Shown one piece after another: positions 7,603 through 18,100 of a stretch of 64,000 bases of DNA. Source of the DNA: Sphingomonas adhaesiva (GTDB taxonomy: Bacteria > Pseudomonadota > Alphaproteobacteria > Sphingomonadales > Sphingomonadaceae). The notes beneath the pieces are model-generated. The model saw only the letters and a list, made by a program, of their open reading frames with translations, had not been told where the DNA came from and made no database searches. Positions within the stretch are counted from its first letter, which is position 1. The number at the start of each line of letters is the position of its first letter. A program made the translations under genes and the position numbers. The stretch spans positions 1 through 64,000 of the forward strand of contig NZ_NWVC01000007.1 in the NCBI RefSeq assembly GCF_002374855.1. Direction: 5' to 3'.

Positions 7603-8514
7603 TTGGCCACGCTAGGAATGTCGCCGGCAGAGAAGGAAGCGGTGCAAAGCTTCCGTGCCGAGGTCGTCGAACCGTCGATGACCAAGCTGGTCGTCATCGA
7701 TTTCTGGGCCGAATGGTGCGGGCCGTGCAAGGCGCTGACCCCGGTGCTGGAAAAGGTCGCCGCCGAATACGCCGACAAGGGCGTCGTGCTGGCCAAGATC
7801 GACACCGACAAGAACCAGTTCATCGCCGCGCAATTCCAGATCCGCTCGATCCCCACCGTCTATGCGATGTTCCAGGGGCAGCTGGTCGCCGACCTGACCA
7901 GCGCGCGCACCGAATCGCAGCTGCGCACGATGCTGGACCAGCTGCTACGGCAATTGCCGATCGAGGGCGAGGCGCAGGCGCAGGACGCCGAGCTGGAGCC
8001 GTTGATCGCGATGGGCGAGGAGGTGCTGGCCGCGGGCGATGCGGCGCGCGCGCTGTCGATCTTCGACCAGCTGGCCGAAATGGCGCCCGATCACCACGCC
8101 GTGCTGTCGGGCCGGATTCGCGCACTGGTCGCCGCCGGGGAGGTCGATGCGGCCGAGGCGGCGATCGCCGCGCTGCCCGACGACGTGGCGAAACTGCCCG
8201 ATATCGAGCGTGCCCGGTCGGCGCTGTCGCTGGCGCGATCGGCGCCGGCGGTGGACGATCTGGCGCCGCTGGAGGCCGCCGTCGCGGCCAACCCCGACGA
8301 TTTTCAGGCGCGCTACGACCTGGCCAATGCGCGCATGGTCGCGGGCGACCGCGACGGCGCGGCGGAAGGCTTCCTGTCGATCGTCGCGGCCGAGCGCGAC
8401 TGGAACGAGGGCGCGGCCCGCCAGCAGCTGCTCAAGCTGTTCGAGGTGGTCGGGCTGGAGGATCCGTGGGTGTCGGCGCAACGCCGCAAGCTGTCGGCCA
8501 TCCTGTTCGGATGA
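7603..8514 (+). CDS. Thioredoxin-domain protein with TPR-like C-terminus (CnoX/YbbN-like)
   Basis: Protein of 303 aa. Residues 1-120 form a thioredoxin fold with an intact WCGPCK active site (C39, C42) and the conserved cis-Pro segment SIPTVYAM. Residues 130-303 are helical and TPR-like (repeated Ala-rich helices such as AGDAARALSIFDQLA). This two-part layout matches the co-chaperone family CnoX/YbbN, which binds unfolded or oxidised proteins; here the CXXC is complete, so redox activity is possible. It starts with TTG at 7603 behind a GAGGAG ribosome-binding site. A Lon-substrate-binding-domain gene follows ten bases later, suggesting a small protein-quality operon. Confidence 0.88.
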   Translation: MATLGMSPAEKEAVQSFRAEVVEPSMTKLVVIDFWAEWCGPCKALTPVLEKVAAEYADKGVVLAKIDTDKNQFIAAQFQIRSIPTVYAMFQGQLVADLTSARTESQLRTMLDQLLRQLPIEGEAQAQDAELEPLIAMGEEVLAAGDAARALSIFDQLAEMAPDHHAVLSGRIRALVAAGEVDAAEAAIAALPDDVAKLPDIERARSALSLARSAPAVDDLAPLEAAVAANPDDFQARYDLANARMVAGDRDGAAEGFLSIVAAERDWNEGAARQQLLKLFEVVGLEDPWVSAQRRKLSAILFG

Positions 8515-8524
8515 GCGCCGCGCG

Positions 8525-9148
8525 ATGAGCAAGGTGACGCGCCTGTCGATCTTCCCGCTGCCCGGGGCGCTGCTGTTCCCCGGGCTGCACCTGCCGCTGC
8601 ACATCTTCGAGCCGCGCTATCGCGCGATGGTGTCCGACGCGATGGCGCGCGACCGGCGGATCGCGATGATCCAGCCGCGCCCCGACAGCACCGATCGCGA
8701 TCGCCCCGCCCTGTTTGACATCGGCTGCGTCGGGCGCATCGCCGAGGTGGAGGCGATGGACGACGGGCGCTACAACCTGATCCTCGAAGGGCTGTCGCTG
8801 TTCCGCGTCGGGCATGAGATCGACGTCACGACGCCGTTCCGGCAGGTCGAGGGCATCCTGATGCCCGTCGCCCCCGACGAAACGCTGGCGCTGGGAGCGC
8901 GGTCGTCGCTGGAGCTGGAATCGCGCCGCTTCGCCGAGGCGCAGGGCTATGCCGTCGACTGGGATGCGGTGGGGCGGCTCGACGACACTAGCCTGGTCAA
9001 CGGCATCGCGCAGATCGCGCCGTTCGACGTCGCCGCCAAGCAGGCGCTGCTGGAAGCGCCCGGCATCGCCGCGCGGGCGGAGTTGCTGGTGCAGCTGATG
9101 CAGTTCTTCGGCCGCCACGACGGCGAGGATCGGGTGACGTTGCAGTGA
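8525..9148 (+). CDS. LON N-terminal (substrate-binding) domain protein
   Basis: Stand-alone copy of the Lon protease N-terminal domain, 207 aa, without ATPase or protease parts. The opening [20 protein letters not shown] and the following RYRAMV are the family signature. Such proteins are thought to bind protein substrates; no enzymatic activity is expected. It follows the CnoX-like gene closely and overlaps the next small gene by 4 bp. Confidence 0.88.
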   Translation: MSKVTRLSIFPLPGALLFPGLHLPLHIFEPRYRAMVSDAMARDRRIAMIQPRPDSTDRDRPALFDIGCVGRIAEVEAMDDGRYNLILEGLSLFRVGHEIDVTTPFRQVEGILMPVAPDETLALGARSSLELESRRFAEAQGYAVDWDAVGRLDDTSLVNGIAQIAPFDVAAKQALLEAPGIAARAELLVQLMQFFGRHDGEDRVTLQ

Positions 9149-9321
9149 CCGCGCCGATCGACCCGTGGCTGCTGGAACGGCTGGTCTGCCCCGCCACGCG
9201 CACCCCGCTGCGCTACGACGTGGAGCGCGGCGAACTGGTGTCGGACGCGGCGCGTGTTGCGTATCCGGTGCGCGACGGGGTTCCGGTGCTGCTGGTCGAG
9301 GAAGCGCGGGCGTTCGAATAA
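9145..9321 (+). CDS. Trm112-family small protein (UPF0434)
   Basis: A 58-aa protein starting with GTG at 9145, which overlaps the preceding stop by 4 bp (GTGA). The sequence has [16 protein letters not shown] near the N-terminus and [11 protein letters not shown] near the C-terminus, matching the Trm112/YcaR fold. Only one of the zinc-ribbon cysteines is kept, as in many bacterial members. In eukaryotes Trm112 activates methyltransferases; the bacterial role is largely unknown. Coupling to the upstream gene suggests co-expression. Confidence 0.8.
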   Translation: MTAPIDPWLLERLVCPATRTPLRYDVERGELVSDAARVAYPVRDGVPVLLVEEARAFE

Positions 9322-9363
9322 GCCGGACGATGCAAGGGGGGGCGCTTCGCGTCGCCCCGGCGC

Positions 9364-10014
9364 TCAGCCCACCAGTCGCGGATAGGCGGCGCGGAAGGCG
9401 GCGACCTTCGGCTTGTCCCAGCGGACGATATAGGGGTGGGTCGGGTTCCGGCGGAAGAAATCCTGGTGGTATGCCTCGGCCGGATAGAACGCCCCGCCCT
9501 CGATCCGCGTCACGATCGGCGCGGGGAAGGCGCGCGCGCGCCCCAGCTGCGCGATATACGCGGCGGCGACCGCGCGCTGCTGCGGCGATTGCGGGAAGAT
9601 CGCGGAGCGATAGCTGGTGCCCTGGTCCGGCCCCTGCCGGTTCAGCTGCGTCGGATCGTGCGCGATCGAGAAATAGACGCGCAGCAGCGTCGCATAGCTG
9701 ATGACGCGCGGGTCGTAGACGATCCGCACCGCTTCGGCATGGCGGGTCGTCTCGCTGCTGACGGCGGCGTAATTGGCGGTCGCGCGCGTACCGCCGGCAT
9801 AGCCCGCGGTGACCGAGCGGACGCCCTTCAGCTGTTCGAACACCGCCTCCATCCCCCAGAAGCAGCCGCCGGCCAGCACCGCCACCTGCGCCCCGTTGCC
9901 GGGCGGCACGTCCTGCGCGGCGGCGGGAAGGGGAATGGCGCGTTCGGCCTGCGCACTGCCGCAGGCGGCAAGCGAGAGCGTCGCGGCGAGGGATAGGGTG
10001 CGCAGCATCGTCAT
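9364..10014 (-). CDS. msrA: Peptide-methionine (S)-S-oxide reductase, lipoprotein or secreted form
   Basis: Repairs methionine sulfoxide in proteins. The 216-aa product carries the MsrA active site GGCFWG with C51 as nucleophile, followed by GYAGG and the HAEAV region. The N-terminus is a signal peptide with a lipobox-like LAAC (C18), so the enzyme probably works in the periplasm or anchored to a membrane rather than in the cytoplasm. ATG at 10014 is the start that gives this signal; a second ATG lies at 10008. Confidence 0.92.
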   Translation of the reverse strand: MTMLRTLSLAATLSLAACGSAQAERAIPLPAAAQDVPPGNGAQVAVLAGGCFWGMEAVFEQLKGVRSVTAGYAGGTRATANYAAVSSETTRHAEAVRIVYDPRVISYATLLRVYFSIAHDPTQLNRQGPDQGTSYRSAIFPQSPQQRAVAAAYIAQLGRARAFPAPIVTRIEGGAFYPAEAYHQDFFRRNPTHPYIVRWDKPKVAAFRAAYPRLVG

Positions 10015-10054
10015 CGCACCGATATGGGAAGCGCGGCTGCGTCCCGCCAGTCGT

Positions 10055-10198
10055 TCAGCGGGTCGCGTGGATCGCGGCGGGGGCGGGCGCGGTCTTGGCG
10101 TGCGCGTCGACCACATGCACCGCGCCCATGCCCAGCGTCCCGATCAGGAAGCCGCCGGCGAACTGCCATGCGAAGCGGGACTTGAGAAGGCGGGTCAT
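10055..10198 (-). CDS. Small predicted membrane protein (47 aa)
   Basis: A short reading frame starting at the ATG at 10198. It has a basic N-terminus (MTRLLKSRF) and one hydrophobic segment, GGFLIGTLGMGAVHVV, then a short Ala/Pro tail. It could be a single-pass membrane peptide. The ribosome-binding site is weak and I do not recognise a family. It lies 40 bp upstream of msrA on the same strand. Confidence 0.35.
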   Translation of the reverse strand: MTRLLKSRFAWQFAGGFLIGTLGMGAVHVVDAHAKTAPAPAAIHATR

Positions 10199-10307
10199 AT
10201 GTCGTCTTTCTTCGTCTTTTCGGCCGTCTGCGCGGCGGGATCGAACCTGCGGCGACCGTTCGGCGCGGGGCCGGCGGATCGTCCGTGGTCGCTTATGGCC
10301 GGGACGG

Positions 10308-10337
10308 GATGAACCGGGGCTGGAACGCCCGTTCATC
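10308..10337. other. Inverted repeat in the 214-bp gap before aspC
   Basis: GATGAAC at 10308-10314 and GTTCATC at 10331-10337 form a 7-bp stem with a 16-nt spacer. The gap 10199-10412 holds no other gene I can support. The role of the repeat (operator or hairpin) is unknown. Confidence 0.3.
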
Positions 10338-10412
10338 TGGCATTGATGTAGCGCAGCCGCCACCGGGCGGACAGCCCGGCGGCGGAAAGTCAGCGTTTCG
10401 AAACGCGTATCG

Positions 10413-11663
<1,251 letters not shown>

Positions 11664-13427
11664 TCATTGTGCAACCGCGAGCACGGCCGGCATCAACCCG
11701 CGCAGGGCATTGCCCAGCTGGAACCCGCCCGCCAGATCGGCAACCGTCACGTCGCCCTCCACCGCAACGCCGCTCTCGATCAGCTGCGCGCGCAGCACCC
11801 CGGGCAGCAGATCGGGGCCGCGCGGCGTCACCAGCACACCGTCGCGCAAGGCGAACAGCGAGGTGAAGCTGCCCTCCGTCACCAGCCCGCGATCGTCGAC
11901 GAACACCACCTCGTCCGCGCCCGACGCGCGGCGCGCGGCGTCGTAGAAGCCGCGGTCGCTGGTCTTGTGCCGCAGCCGCAGGTCGCGCGGCGGGACCGGC
12001 AGCGGCACCATTGCGACGCGCAGCGGCGCGGCGGGCGGCGCGGGCATCGGCGCCACCTCGATCGCGATCGCGCCCGATCGTGCCAGCAGCAGCCGGATGC
12101 GCATCGCGTCGCGCAGCCGGAAGGTCGCGGCCTGAAGCTCGTTGCGGGCGGCGTGGCGATCGAAGGTGAAGCCGAGCGCCGCGGCGCTGGCGCGCATCCG
12201 TTCCAGATGCCGCTCGATCAGGACGATGCCCTCCATCGGATCGAACGCCATCGTCTCGATCAGGTCGAACGCCGCGCATCCGCCGGCCAGGAACGCGCCC
12301 TTGGCCAGCGCCTCGTCCCATTCGGCCTCGGCGCGCGAATCGGCGACGATCCCGCCGCCCAGCCCGATCGTCGCGTGATCCGCGCCATCGGGAATCGTCA
12401 GCGTGCGGATCGCGACGTTGAACATCGCATCGTGCCCGCCGCGGTCGATCCGGCCGATCGCGCCGGTATAGGCACCGCGCGGACTGCCCCGCTCCAGCTC
12501 GGCGATCGCCTGCATCGCGCGCACCTTCGGGGCGCCGGTGATCGACCCGCACGGGAACAGCGCGCCCAGCACGTCCAGCGCGTCGCGATCCGGCGCCAGA
12601 TCGGCGGTGACGGTGGAGGTCATCTGATGGACGGTCGGATAGCGTTCCACCGTGAACAGTTCGGGCACCGCGACGCTGCCCGCCACCGCGACGCGCGCCA
12701 GGTCGTTGCGCATCAGGTCGACGATCATCAGGTTTTCGGCGCGCTGCTTGGCGCTGGCGGCCAGCGCGGCGGCGGCGTGGGCGTCCGCGGTGGGATCGGC
12801 ATGGCGGCGCGCGGTGCCCTTCATCGGGCGGCAGCTGAGCCGGCCGCGGTCGAGCGCGACGAACAATTCGGGGGAAAAGGACAGCAGCGTCTCCCGCCCC
12901 GTCGCCACCACCGCGCCCCAGCCCGCCGCCCCGGCGGCGCGCAGCCGGGCATAGAGCGCCAGCGGATCGCCCGCGACGCGCGCCTGCGCGCGGAACGTCA
13001 GATTGACCTGATACAGGTCGCCCGCCGCGATCAGATCGCGCGCGCGGTCGAACATCGCGCGATAGGCGGCGTAGGACGGCGCCGGCACGGGCGGCTCGAT
13101 GATCGCGCCGGCCGGATCGGGCAGCCAGGCGGGGACGTCCTCGACCGTCCGCCACCCGTCGAACAGCGCGAACCACGCCAGCGGGGTGGGCGACGGCGCG
13201 ACCGGCCCCGCCGCCGGCTCGAACGCGGCGCCCGCCTCGTACGACAGGAACCCGGCCGCATCGAGCGTGCCGTCCGCGCTCGCCGCGCGCACCGCCGCCA
13301 TGACGTCGCGCACCTCCTGCGCGCTCCATGCCTCCAGCACGCGCACCGGCCGGGTGTAGAGCCGCGCGGGCACACCGCCCGGGCGCGCATCGTCGAGGAG
13401 GATGAAGGGGGCTAGGGGTGACGTCAC
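11664..13427 (-). CDS. pabB: Aminodeoxychorismate synthase component I fused to 4-amino-4-deoxychorismate lyase
   Basis: Bifunctional enzyme of para-aminobenzoate (folate) synthesis. The first 340 or so residues are the chorismate-binding domain: QVNLTFRA, the lysine-containing RPMKGTARR (PIKGT-type, as in PabB rather than TrpE), FPCGSITGAPK and GLGGGIVADS. The last 220 or so residues are a class IV aminotransferase/lyase domain (PabC) with LIETMAFD, the HKTSDR region and VTEGSFTSLF. A single protein thus makes ADC and splits it to PABA and pyruvate. The start is GTG at 13427, close to the conserved PFILLDDAR; another GTG lies 16 codons upstream at 13475. The glutaminase subunit is not nearby. 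Confidence 0.9.
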   Translation of the reverse strand: MTSPLAPFILLDDARPGGVPARLYTRPVRVLEAWSAQEVRDVMAAVRAASADGTLDAAGFLSYEAGAAFEPAAGPVAPSPTPLAWFALFDGWRTVEDVPAWLPDPAGAIIEPPVPAPSYAAYRAMFDRARDLIAAGDLYQVNLTFRAQARVAGDPLALYARLRAAGAAGWGAVVATGRETLLSFSPELFVALDRGRLSCRPMKGTARRHADPTADAHAAAALAASAKQRAENLMIVDLMRNDLARVAVAGSVAVPELFTVERYPTVHQMTSTVTADLAPDRDALDVLGALFPCGSITGAPKVRAMQAIAELERGSPRGAYTGAIGRIDRGGHDAMFNVAIRTLTIPDGADHATIGLGGGIVADSRAEAEWDEALAKGAFLAGGCAAFDLIETMAFDPMEGIVLIERHLERMRASAAALGFTFDRHAARNELQAATFRLRDAMRIRLLLARSGAIAIEVAPMPAPPAAPLRVAMVPLPVPPRDLRLRHKTSDRGFYDAARRASGADEVVFVDDRGLVTEGSFTSLFALRDGVLVTPRGPDLLPGVLRAQLIESGVAVEGDVTVADLAGGFQLGNALRGLMPAVLAVAQ

Positions 13428-13527
13428 CCGATGGTGATGCCCGTGCGGCCGCGCCACGGCAAGCGGCGTTGCCACCGCGATGGCAGGGGGTTAGCGTCCG
13501 CGGCAACGCATGAGACCAGGAGACCGG

Positions 13528-15501
13528 ATGTCCCGTTACACGTTGCTCGCCATCCCCGCGCTGGTCGCCGCGCCGGCCATCGCACAGGTCGCGGAGCCGG
13601 CGGTGGCCCCGGCGGTGGCAGTGCCCGCCGCGATCACCGCCGATGGCGTGCCGCCGATCCCCGCCGCGCTGGCGGACCGCACGCGCCCGTATCTGGAGGC
13701 GCGATCGGCGGGCGTGGTGGACTGGAACCCGCGCGACCGGTCGCTGCTGATGGCCACCCGCTTCGCCAATGTCGCGCAGCTCCACACCGTCGCCGCGCCG
13801 CTGGCGATGCGCCGCCAGATCACGTTCGAGGCGGATCGCGTGTCGTCGGCACGCTATTCGCCGTCGGGCGACGTACTGGTGGTGGAAAAGGACAGCGGCG
13901 GGGGCGAATTCTACCAGCTCTACACGCTCGCGAACGGGCAGCTAACGCTGCTGACCGATGGGAAGAGCCGCAACCAGTTCGGCGCGTTCAGCCATGACGG
14001 GCGGCTGGTCGGCTATTCCTCCACGCGCCGCAACGGCGCGGACAGCGACCTGTACGTGATGGACCCGCGCGATCCGAAGAGCGACCGGATGGTCGCGCAG
14101 GTGACCGGCGGCGGCTGGAGCATCGTGGATTTCGCGCCCGGCGGCGGCCATGCGCTGGTCGGGAAATATACGTCGGTGCAGCAGTCGACGCTCTACGACC
14201 TCGACCTGGCGACCGGCGCGCTGCGCGCGATCACCGATCCGAAGGCGGCGGTGGCGTGGAGCGGCGCGCATTATGCCCCGGACGGCACCTTGTGGGTCAT
14301 TTCGGACCAAGGGTCGGACGTCGCGCGGCTGGGCACCCTGGACCCGCGCACCGGGCGCTTCACCCCCGTGGCGGGGGATCCGCGCTGGGACGTGGAGGAT
14401 ATGGAGATCGCGCCGGACGGCCGGTTCCTGGTGTTCGTCGTCAACGAAGCGGGGGCGAGCCGGGTGAAGGTGATGGACCTGGCGACCCGCGCGGTACGCC
14501 CGGTCACCGGGCTGCCCGACGGGGTGGCATCGGGGGTGCGGATCGCGCCCTGGGGGACGATCGCGGTGACCGTCGGCGGCGCGGGGACCCCGGGTGACGT
14601 CTTCGCGATCGACCCCGCCACGCTGGCGGTGACGCGCTGGACGGAAAGCGAGACCGGCGGACTGGACCCGGCGCGCAACCCCGCGCCCGAACTGGTCACG
14701 GTGAAGAGCTTCGACGGGACGGCGGTGTCGGGCTTCCTCTATCGCCCCGATCCCGCGCGCTTCCCGGGCAAGCGCCCGCTGATCGTCAGCATCCATGGCG
14801 GGCCGGAGGGGCAGAGCCGCCCCGGTTTCCAGGGCGCGTCCAATTACTACACCAACGAACTGGGCGTCGCGCGCTTCTATCCCAACGTGCGCGGGTCGAC
14901 CGGGTTCGGCAAACGCTTCGTCGCGGCGGACAACGGCCCGTTCAAGCGCGAGGATTCGGTGCAGGACATCGGCGCCTTCCTCGATACGCTGGCGAAGGAT
15001 CCCGCCATCGACGCCGACCGCATCGGCGTGGAGGGCGGCAGCTATGGCGGGTACATGTGCTACGCCTCGGCGATCCGCTACGGCGCGCGGCTGAAGGGCG
15101 CGCTGTGCACCGTCGCGATATCGAACTTCGTGACCTTCCTGGAGAACACCCAGGCCTATCGCCGCGACCTGCGCCGTGTCGAATATGGCGACGAACGCGA
15201 TCCGAAGCAGCGCGCGAAACTACTGGCGATCTCCCCGATGACGCGCGTCGCCGAACTGCGCGTGCCGCTGATGGTCGTCACCGGCGCCAACGATCCGCGC
15301 GTGCCCAAGAGCGAGGCGGACCAGATGGTCGCCGCGGTGCGCGCCAACGGCGGCAGCGCATGGCACGTCGTCGCCGCGGACGAGGGGCATGGCTATGCCA
15401 AGAAGGCCAATCGCGATTACGCCTATTGGGCGGGGCTGACCTTCTGGCAGGGCAAGCTGCTGGCGCCGCCACCGGTCGCCGCGGCGGGAGGCGCCAAGTG
15501 A
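13528..15501 (+). CDS. S9-family (prolyl oligopeptidase/DPP IV-type) serine peptidase, secreted
   Basis: A 657-aa peptidase with an N-terminal signal peptide (cleavage near IAQVAEP), a beta-propeller region (about 60-400) and an alpha/beta-hydrolase domain. The catalytic triad is visible: S505 in GGSYGGYM, D589 in GANDPRVP and H621 in DEGHGY. Members cleave after proline or release dipeptides from short peptides; the periplasm is the likely location. I chose the ATG at 13528, which begins the signal peptide. The stop overlaps the GTG of the next gene by 4 bp. Confidence 0.92.
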   Translation: MSRYTLLAIPALVAAPAIAQVAEPAVAPAVAVPAAITADGVPPIPAALADRTRPYLEARSAGVVDWNPRDRSLLMATRFANVAQLHTVAAPLAMRRQITFEADRVSSARYSPSGDVLVVEKDSGGGEFYQLYTLANGQLTLLTDGKSRNQFGAFSHDGRLVGYSSTRRNGADSDLYVMDPRDPKSDRMVAQVTGGGWSIVDFAPGGGHALVGKYTSVQQSTLYDLDLATGALRAITDPKAAVAWSGAHYAPDGTLWVISDQGSDVARLGTLDPRTGRFTPVAGDPRWDVEDMEIAPDGRFLVFVVNEAGASRVKVMDLATRAVRPVTGLPDGVASGVRIAPWGTIAVTVGGAGTPGDVFAIDPATLAVTRWTESETGGLDPARNPAPELVTVKSFDGTAVSGFLYRPDPARFPGKRPLIVSIHGGPEGQSRPGFQGASNYYTNELGVARFYPNVRGSTGFGKRFVAADNGPFKREDSVQDIGAFLDTLAKDPAIDADRIGVEGGSYGGYMCYASAIRYGARLKGALCTVAISNFVTFLENTQAYRRDLRRVEYGDERDPKQRAKLLAISPMTRVAELRVPLMVVTGANDPRVPKSEADQMVAAVRANGGSAWHVVAADEGHGYAKKANRDYAYWAGLTFWQGKLLAPPPVAAAGGAK

Positions 15502-16160
15502 CCGCGCCCGCGCCGCTGCGCGCCGCGATCGTGCCGGTCACCCCGATCGAGCAGAATTGCACGCTGATCTGGTGCACCGCGACGATGAAGGCGGCGGTGA
15601 TCGACCCGGGCGGCGACCTGCCCAAGATCCAGGCCGCGATCGCGCAGGCCGGGGTGACGGTGGAAAAGGTGCTGCTGACCCACGGCCATATCGACCATGC
15701 CGGCGAGGCGAAGCCGCTGGCCGAGGCGCTGGGCGTGCCGATCGAGGGGCCGCACGAGGACGATCGGTTCTGGCTGGCGCGGCTGGCCGACGACGGGCGC
15801 AACTGGGGCATCACCGGCGTACCGTTCGAACCTGATCGCTGGCTGGTCGACGGCGATACCGTGACGGTCGGCGATCTGGTGCTGGACGTCTATCACACCC
15901 CCGGCCACACCGCCGGGCACGTCATCTTCCACCATGCGCCGTCGAACTTCGCGCAGGTCGGCGACGTGCTGTTCCAGGGGTCGGTGGGGCGCACCGACCT
16001 GCCGCAGGGCAATCACAAGCAACTGATCGAATCGATCGTGACCAAGCTGTGGCCGCTGGGCGACGACACCACCTTCATCCCCGGCCACGGCCGCCCCAGC
16101 ACCTTCGCGCACGAACGCGCGCACAACATGTTCGTCAGCGACCGCGCGCTGTCGGCCTAG
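15498..16160 (+). CDS. MBL-fold metallo-hydrolase (glyoxalase II-like)
   Basis: A 220-aa metallo-beta-lactamase-fold hydrolase. The metal site is complete: THGHIDHAG, HTPGHTAGH, the bridging Asp in VGDVLFQGSVGR, and PGHG near the end. The short form without a C-terminal glutathione-binding domain resembles YcbL-type glyoxalase II proteins, so hydrolysis of a thioester is plausible but unproven. GTG at 15498 overlaps the preceding peptidase stop (GTGA), so the two are coupled. Confidence 0.9.
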   Translation: MTAPAPLRAAIVPVTPIEQNCTLIWCTATMKAAVIDPGGDLPKIQAAIAQAGVTVEKVLLTHGHIDHAGEAKPLAEALGVPIEGPHEDDRFWLARLADDGRNWGITGVPFEPDRWLVDGDTVTVGDLVLDVYHTPGHTAGHVIFHHAPSNFAQVGDVLFQGSVGRTDLPQGNHKQLIESIVTKLWPLGDDTTFIPGHGRPSTFAHERAHNMFVSDRALSA

Positions 16161-16185
16161 ACGCCGGCCCTCGCGCCCCGGCGCG

Positions 16186-16632
16186 TCAGGCCGATGGCGC
16201 GTCGGTGGCGGGGGCCAGCCGGACCGGCGCCGTGCGCGCGCCGTCGGTATAGGCGATCACCAGCGCCCAGCCGGCCAGCGCCGCCAGCAGCACCCACGTG
16301 CCCAGCGCGCCGACCGCGCGCAGCGGGTTGGGGGCGGCGCGGGTCATCCCCAGCCCGTGCGCGATTCGCACCGCAACGAACGCGCCGCCCAGCCCCCACA
16401 GCCCCGACGGCGATCCGCCCGCCAGTTCGATCGCGGCGATCAGGATCAGCGCGAACGGCGCATATTCGATGAAATTGGCGTGCGCGCGCTGCAGCGCGAA
16501 CAGCCGTTCGTCGCCGCCGTCGCCCAGCATCACCTTGCCGCGCATCCGCCCCGGCACGATTCGCACCGCCAGCCACAGGTTGACCGCGGCACAGGCCGCG
16601 GCGATCGTCAGTGTCACCGGAAGCACCAGCAT
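16186..16632 (-). CDS. MAPEG-family membrane protein
   Basis: A 148-aa protein with four hydrophobic helices. The family motif region is the segment with ERLFALQRAHANFIEYAPF, where R-AHAN-E is the conserved core of MAPEG proteins (glutathione-linked or eicosanoid-type enzymes in eukaryotes). Bacterial members are of uncertain function. ATG at 16632 has a GGGAGG ribosome-binding site just upstream. It is convergent with the MBL hydrolase. Confidence 0.85.
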   Translation of the reverse strand: MLVLPVTLTIAAACAAVNLWLAVRIVPGRMRGKVMLGDGGDERLFALQRAHANFIEYAPFALILIAAIELAGGSPSGLWGLGGAFVAVRIAHGLGMTRAAPNPLRAVGALGTWVLLAALAGWALVIAYTDGARTAPVRLAPATDAPSA

Positions 16633-16691
16633 CTTCACCCCTCCCCAAGGCGCACGCGCGCCGCGGGCAGCGTGCCATCGGCCGACGCGGC

Positions 16692-16719
16692 TTGCAACGT
16701 CGCGGAATTTCGCTATAGG
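16692..16719 (+). promoter_or_regulatory. Probable sigma-70 promoter for rpmF-plsX-fabH
   Basis: TTGCAA at 16692-16697 and TATAGG at 16714-16719 are separated by 16 bp and lie about 125 bp upstream of rpmF. The stretch is AT-richer than its surroundings. No other feature is seen in the 16633-16844 gap. Confidence 0.5.
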
Positions 16720-16844
16720 CGCGGGGCTTCGCGATGCGAGCCGATGCCCGGCTGCCTGCCGCGGCTGGCCATCGCGCCGGTCGCTGCGGGCGTTGTGCGC
16801 CGACTGGCCGCGTATGGAAACATTAGACAGATCAAGGTGCCGCG

Positions 16845-17024
16845 ATGGCCGTCCCCAAGCGAAAGACTTCTCCCTCCCGCCGTGGCATGCGCCGTTCGCA
16901 TGACGCGCTGTCGGTAGAGGCGTTCCAGGAATGCCCGAACTGCGGCGAGCTGAAGCGTCCGCACAACCTGTGCACCGCCTGCGGCCATTATAACGGCCGC
17001 GAGGTCGTCGCGGTCGACGCCTGA
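16845..17024 (+). CDS. rpmF: 50S ribosomal protein L32
   Basis: A 59-aa ribosomal protein, easily recognised by its start [20 protein letters not shown] and by the zinc-type cysteine pairs CPNCGE and CTACGHY. The gene heads the conserved cluster rpmF-plsX-fabH, which links ribosome assembly with phospholipid synthesis in many bacteria. It begins at the ATG at 16845 and ends 41 bp before plsX. Confidence 0.97.
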   Translation: MAVPKRKTSPSRRGMRRSHDALSVEAFQECPNCGELKRPHNLCTACGHYNGREVVAVDA

Positions 17025-17065
17025 TCCACGGGCACGACGCGACCTTACAGGAGCCCGCCTCAGCT

Positions 17066-18100
17066 ATGTCCGACAGATCCCGGATCGCCGTCGATGCGAT
17101 GGGCGGCGACGAAGGGCTGGCGGTGATGCTGGCGGGCGTCGCACGTGCGCGTCGCGACATCGACGACATCAGCTTCCTGCTGGTGGGCGACGAACCGGCG
17201 ATTCGCGCCGGGCTGGCCAACCACCCGAACCTGTCGCAGCATTCCGAGATCGTCCACGCCCCCGACGTGATCGCGGGCGACGAAAAGCCCAGCCAGGCGA
17301 TCCGCCGCGCGCGGACGACGTCGATGGGCATCGCGATCGACTGCGTGAAGCAGGGGCGGGCCGCCGCCGCGGTATCCGCGGGCAATACCGGCGCGCTGAT
17401 GTCGATGGCCAAGCTGTCGCTGCGCACCATGCCGGGGATCGACCGGCCCGCGCTCGCCGCGCTGCTGCCGACCCTGGGCGACAATGACGTCGTCATGCTC
17501 GATCTGGGCGCCAACACCGAATGCGACGCGCGCAATCTGGTGCAGTTCGCGGTGATGGGCGCGGCCTATGCGCGCACCACGCTGGACCTGTCGGCGCCGC
17601 GCGTCGCGCTGCTCAACATCGGCAGCGAGGATCAGAAGGGCACCGGCGAGATCCGCGACGCCGCGCAGCAATTGCGCGCCGCCACCCATCTGCCGATGCG
17701 CTTTGCCGGCTTCGTCGAGGGCGACCGGCTGTCGCGCGGCGAACATGACGTGATCGTCTGCGACGGCTTTTCGGGCAACATCGCGCTCAAGACCGCGGAG
17801 GGCACCGCGCGCTTCGTCGCCGACCTGCTCAAGCGCGCGTTCCGCAGCTCGGTCCGCTCGAAGGTCGGCTTCCTGATCTCGCGCCCCGCCACCGAGCTGC
17901 TGCGCGACCACCTCGATCCCAACAACCACAATGGCGCGGTCTTCCTCGGCCTCAACGGGCTGGTGGTGAAGAGCCACGGCAGCGCGAACGAGCGCGGCGT
18001 GGCGACCGCGATCGGCAATGCCGCGAAGATGGTGAAGGCGGACCTGACCCGCCGCATCATCGAAGACCTAGGCAATTTCGAAGCGAAAGCAGCGGCATGA
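17066..18100 (+). CDS. plsX: Phosphate acyltransferase PlsX
   Basis: A 344-aa enzyme that turns acyl-ACP into acyl-phosphate, the first step in making phosphatidic acid with PlsY/PlsC. The start [11 protein letters not shown] and later [24 protein letters not shown] and [15 protein letters not shown] are all characteristic. Full length. The stop overlaps the fabH ATG by 4 bp. Confidence 0.97.
   Translation: MSDRSRIAVDAMGGDEGLAVMLAGVARARRDIDDISFLLVGDEPAIRAGLANHPNLSQHSEIVHAPDVIAGDEKPSQAIRRARTTSMGIAIDCVKQGRAAAAVSAGNTGALMSMAKLSLRTMPGIDRPALAALLPTLGDNDVVMLDLGANTECDARNLVQFAVMGAAYARTTLDLSAPRVALLNIGSEDQKGTGEIRDAAQQLRAATHLPMRFAGFVEGDRLSRGEHDVIVCDGFSGNIALKTAEGTARFVADLLKRAFRSSVRSKVGFLISRPATELLRDHLDPNNHNGAVFLGLNGLVVKSHGSANERGVATAIGNAAKMVKADLTRRIIEDLGNFEAKAAA

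Noticed and set aside
10229..10260. T-arm-like sequence (GGTTCGATCCC on the minus strand)
   Set aside because: The stem does not pair over 5 bp and no acceptor, D or anticodon arm is present, so it is not a tRNA.
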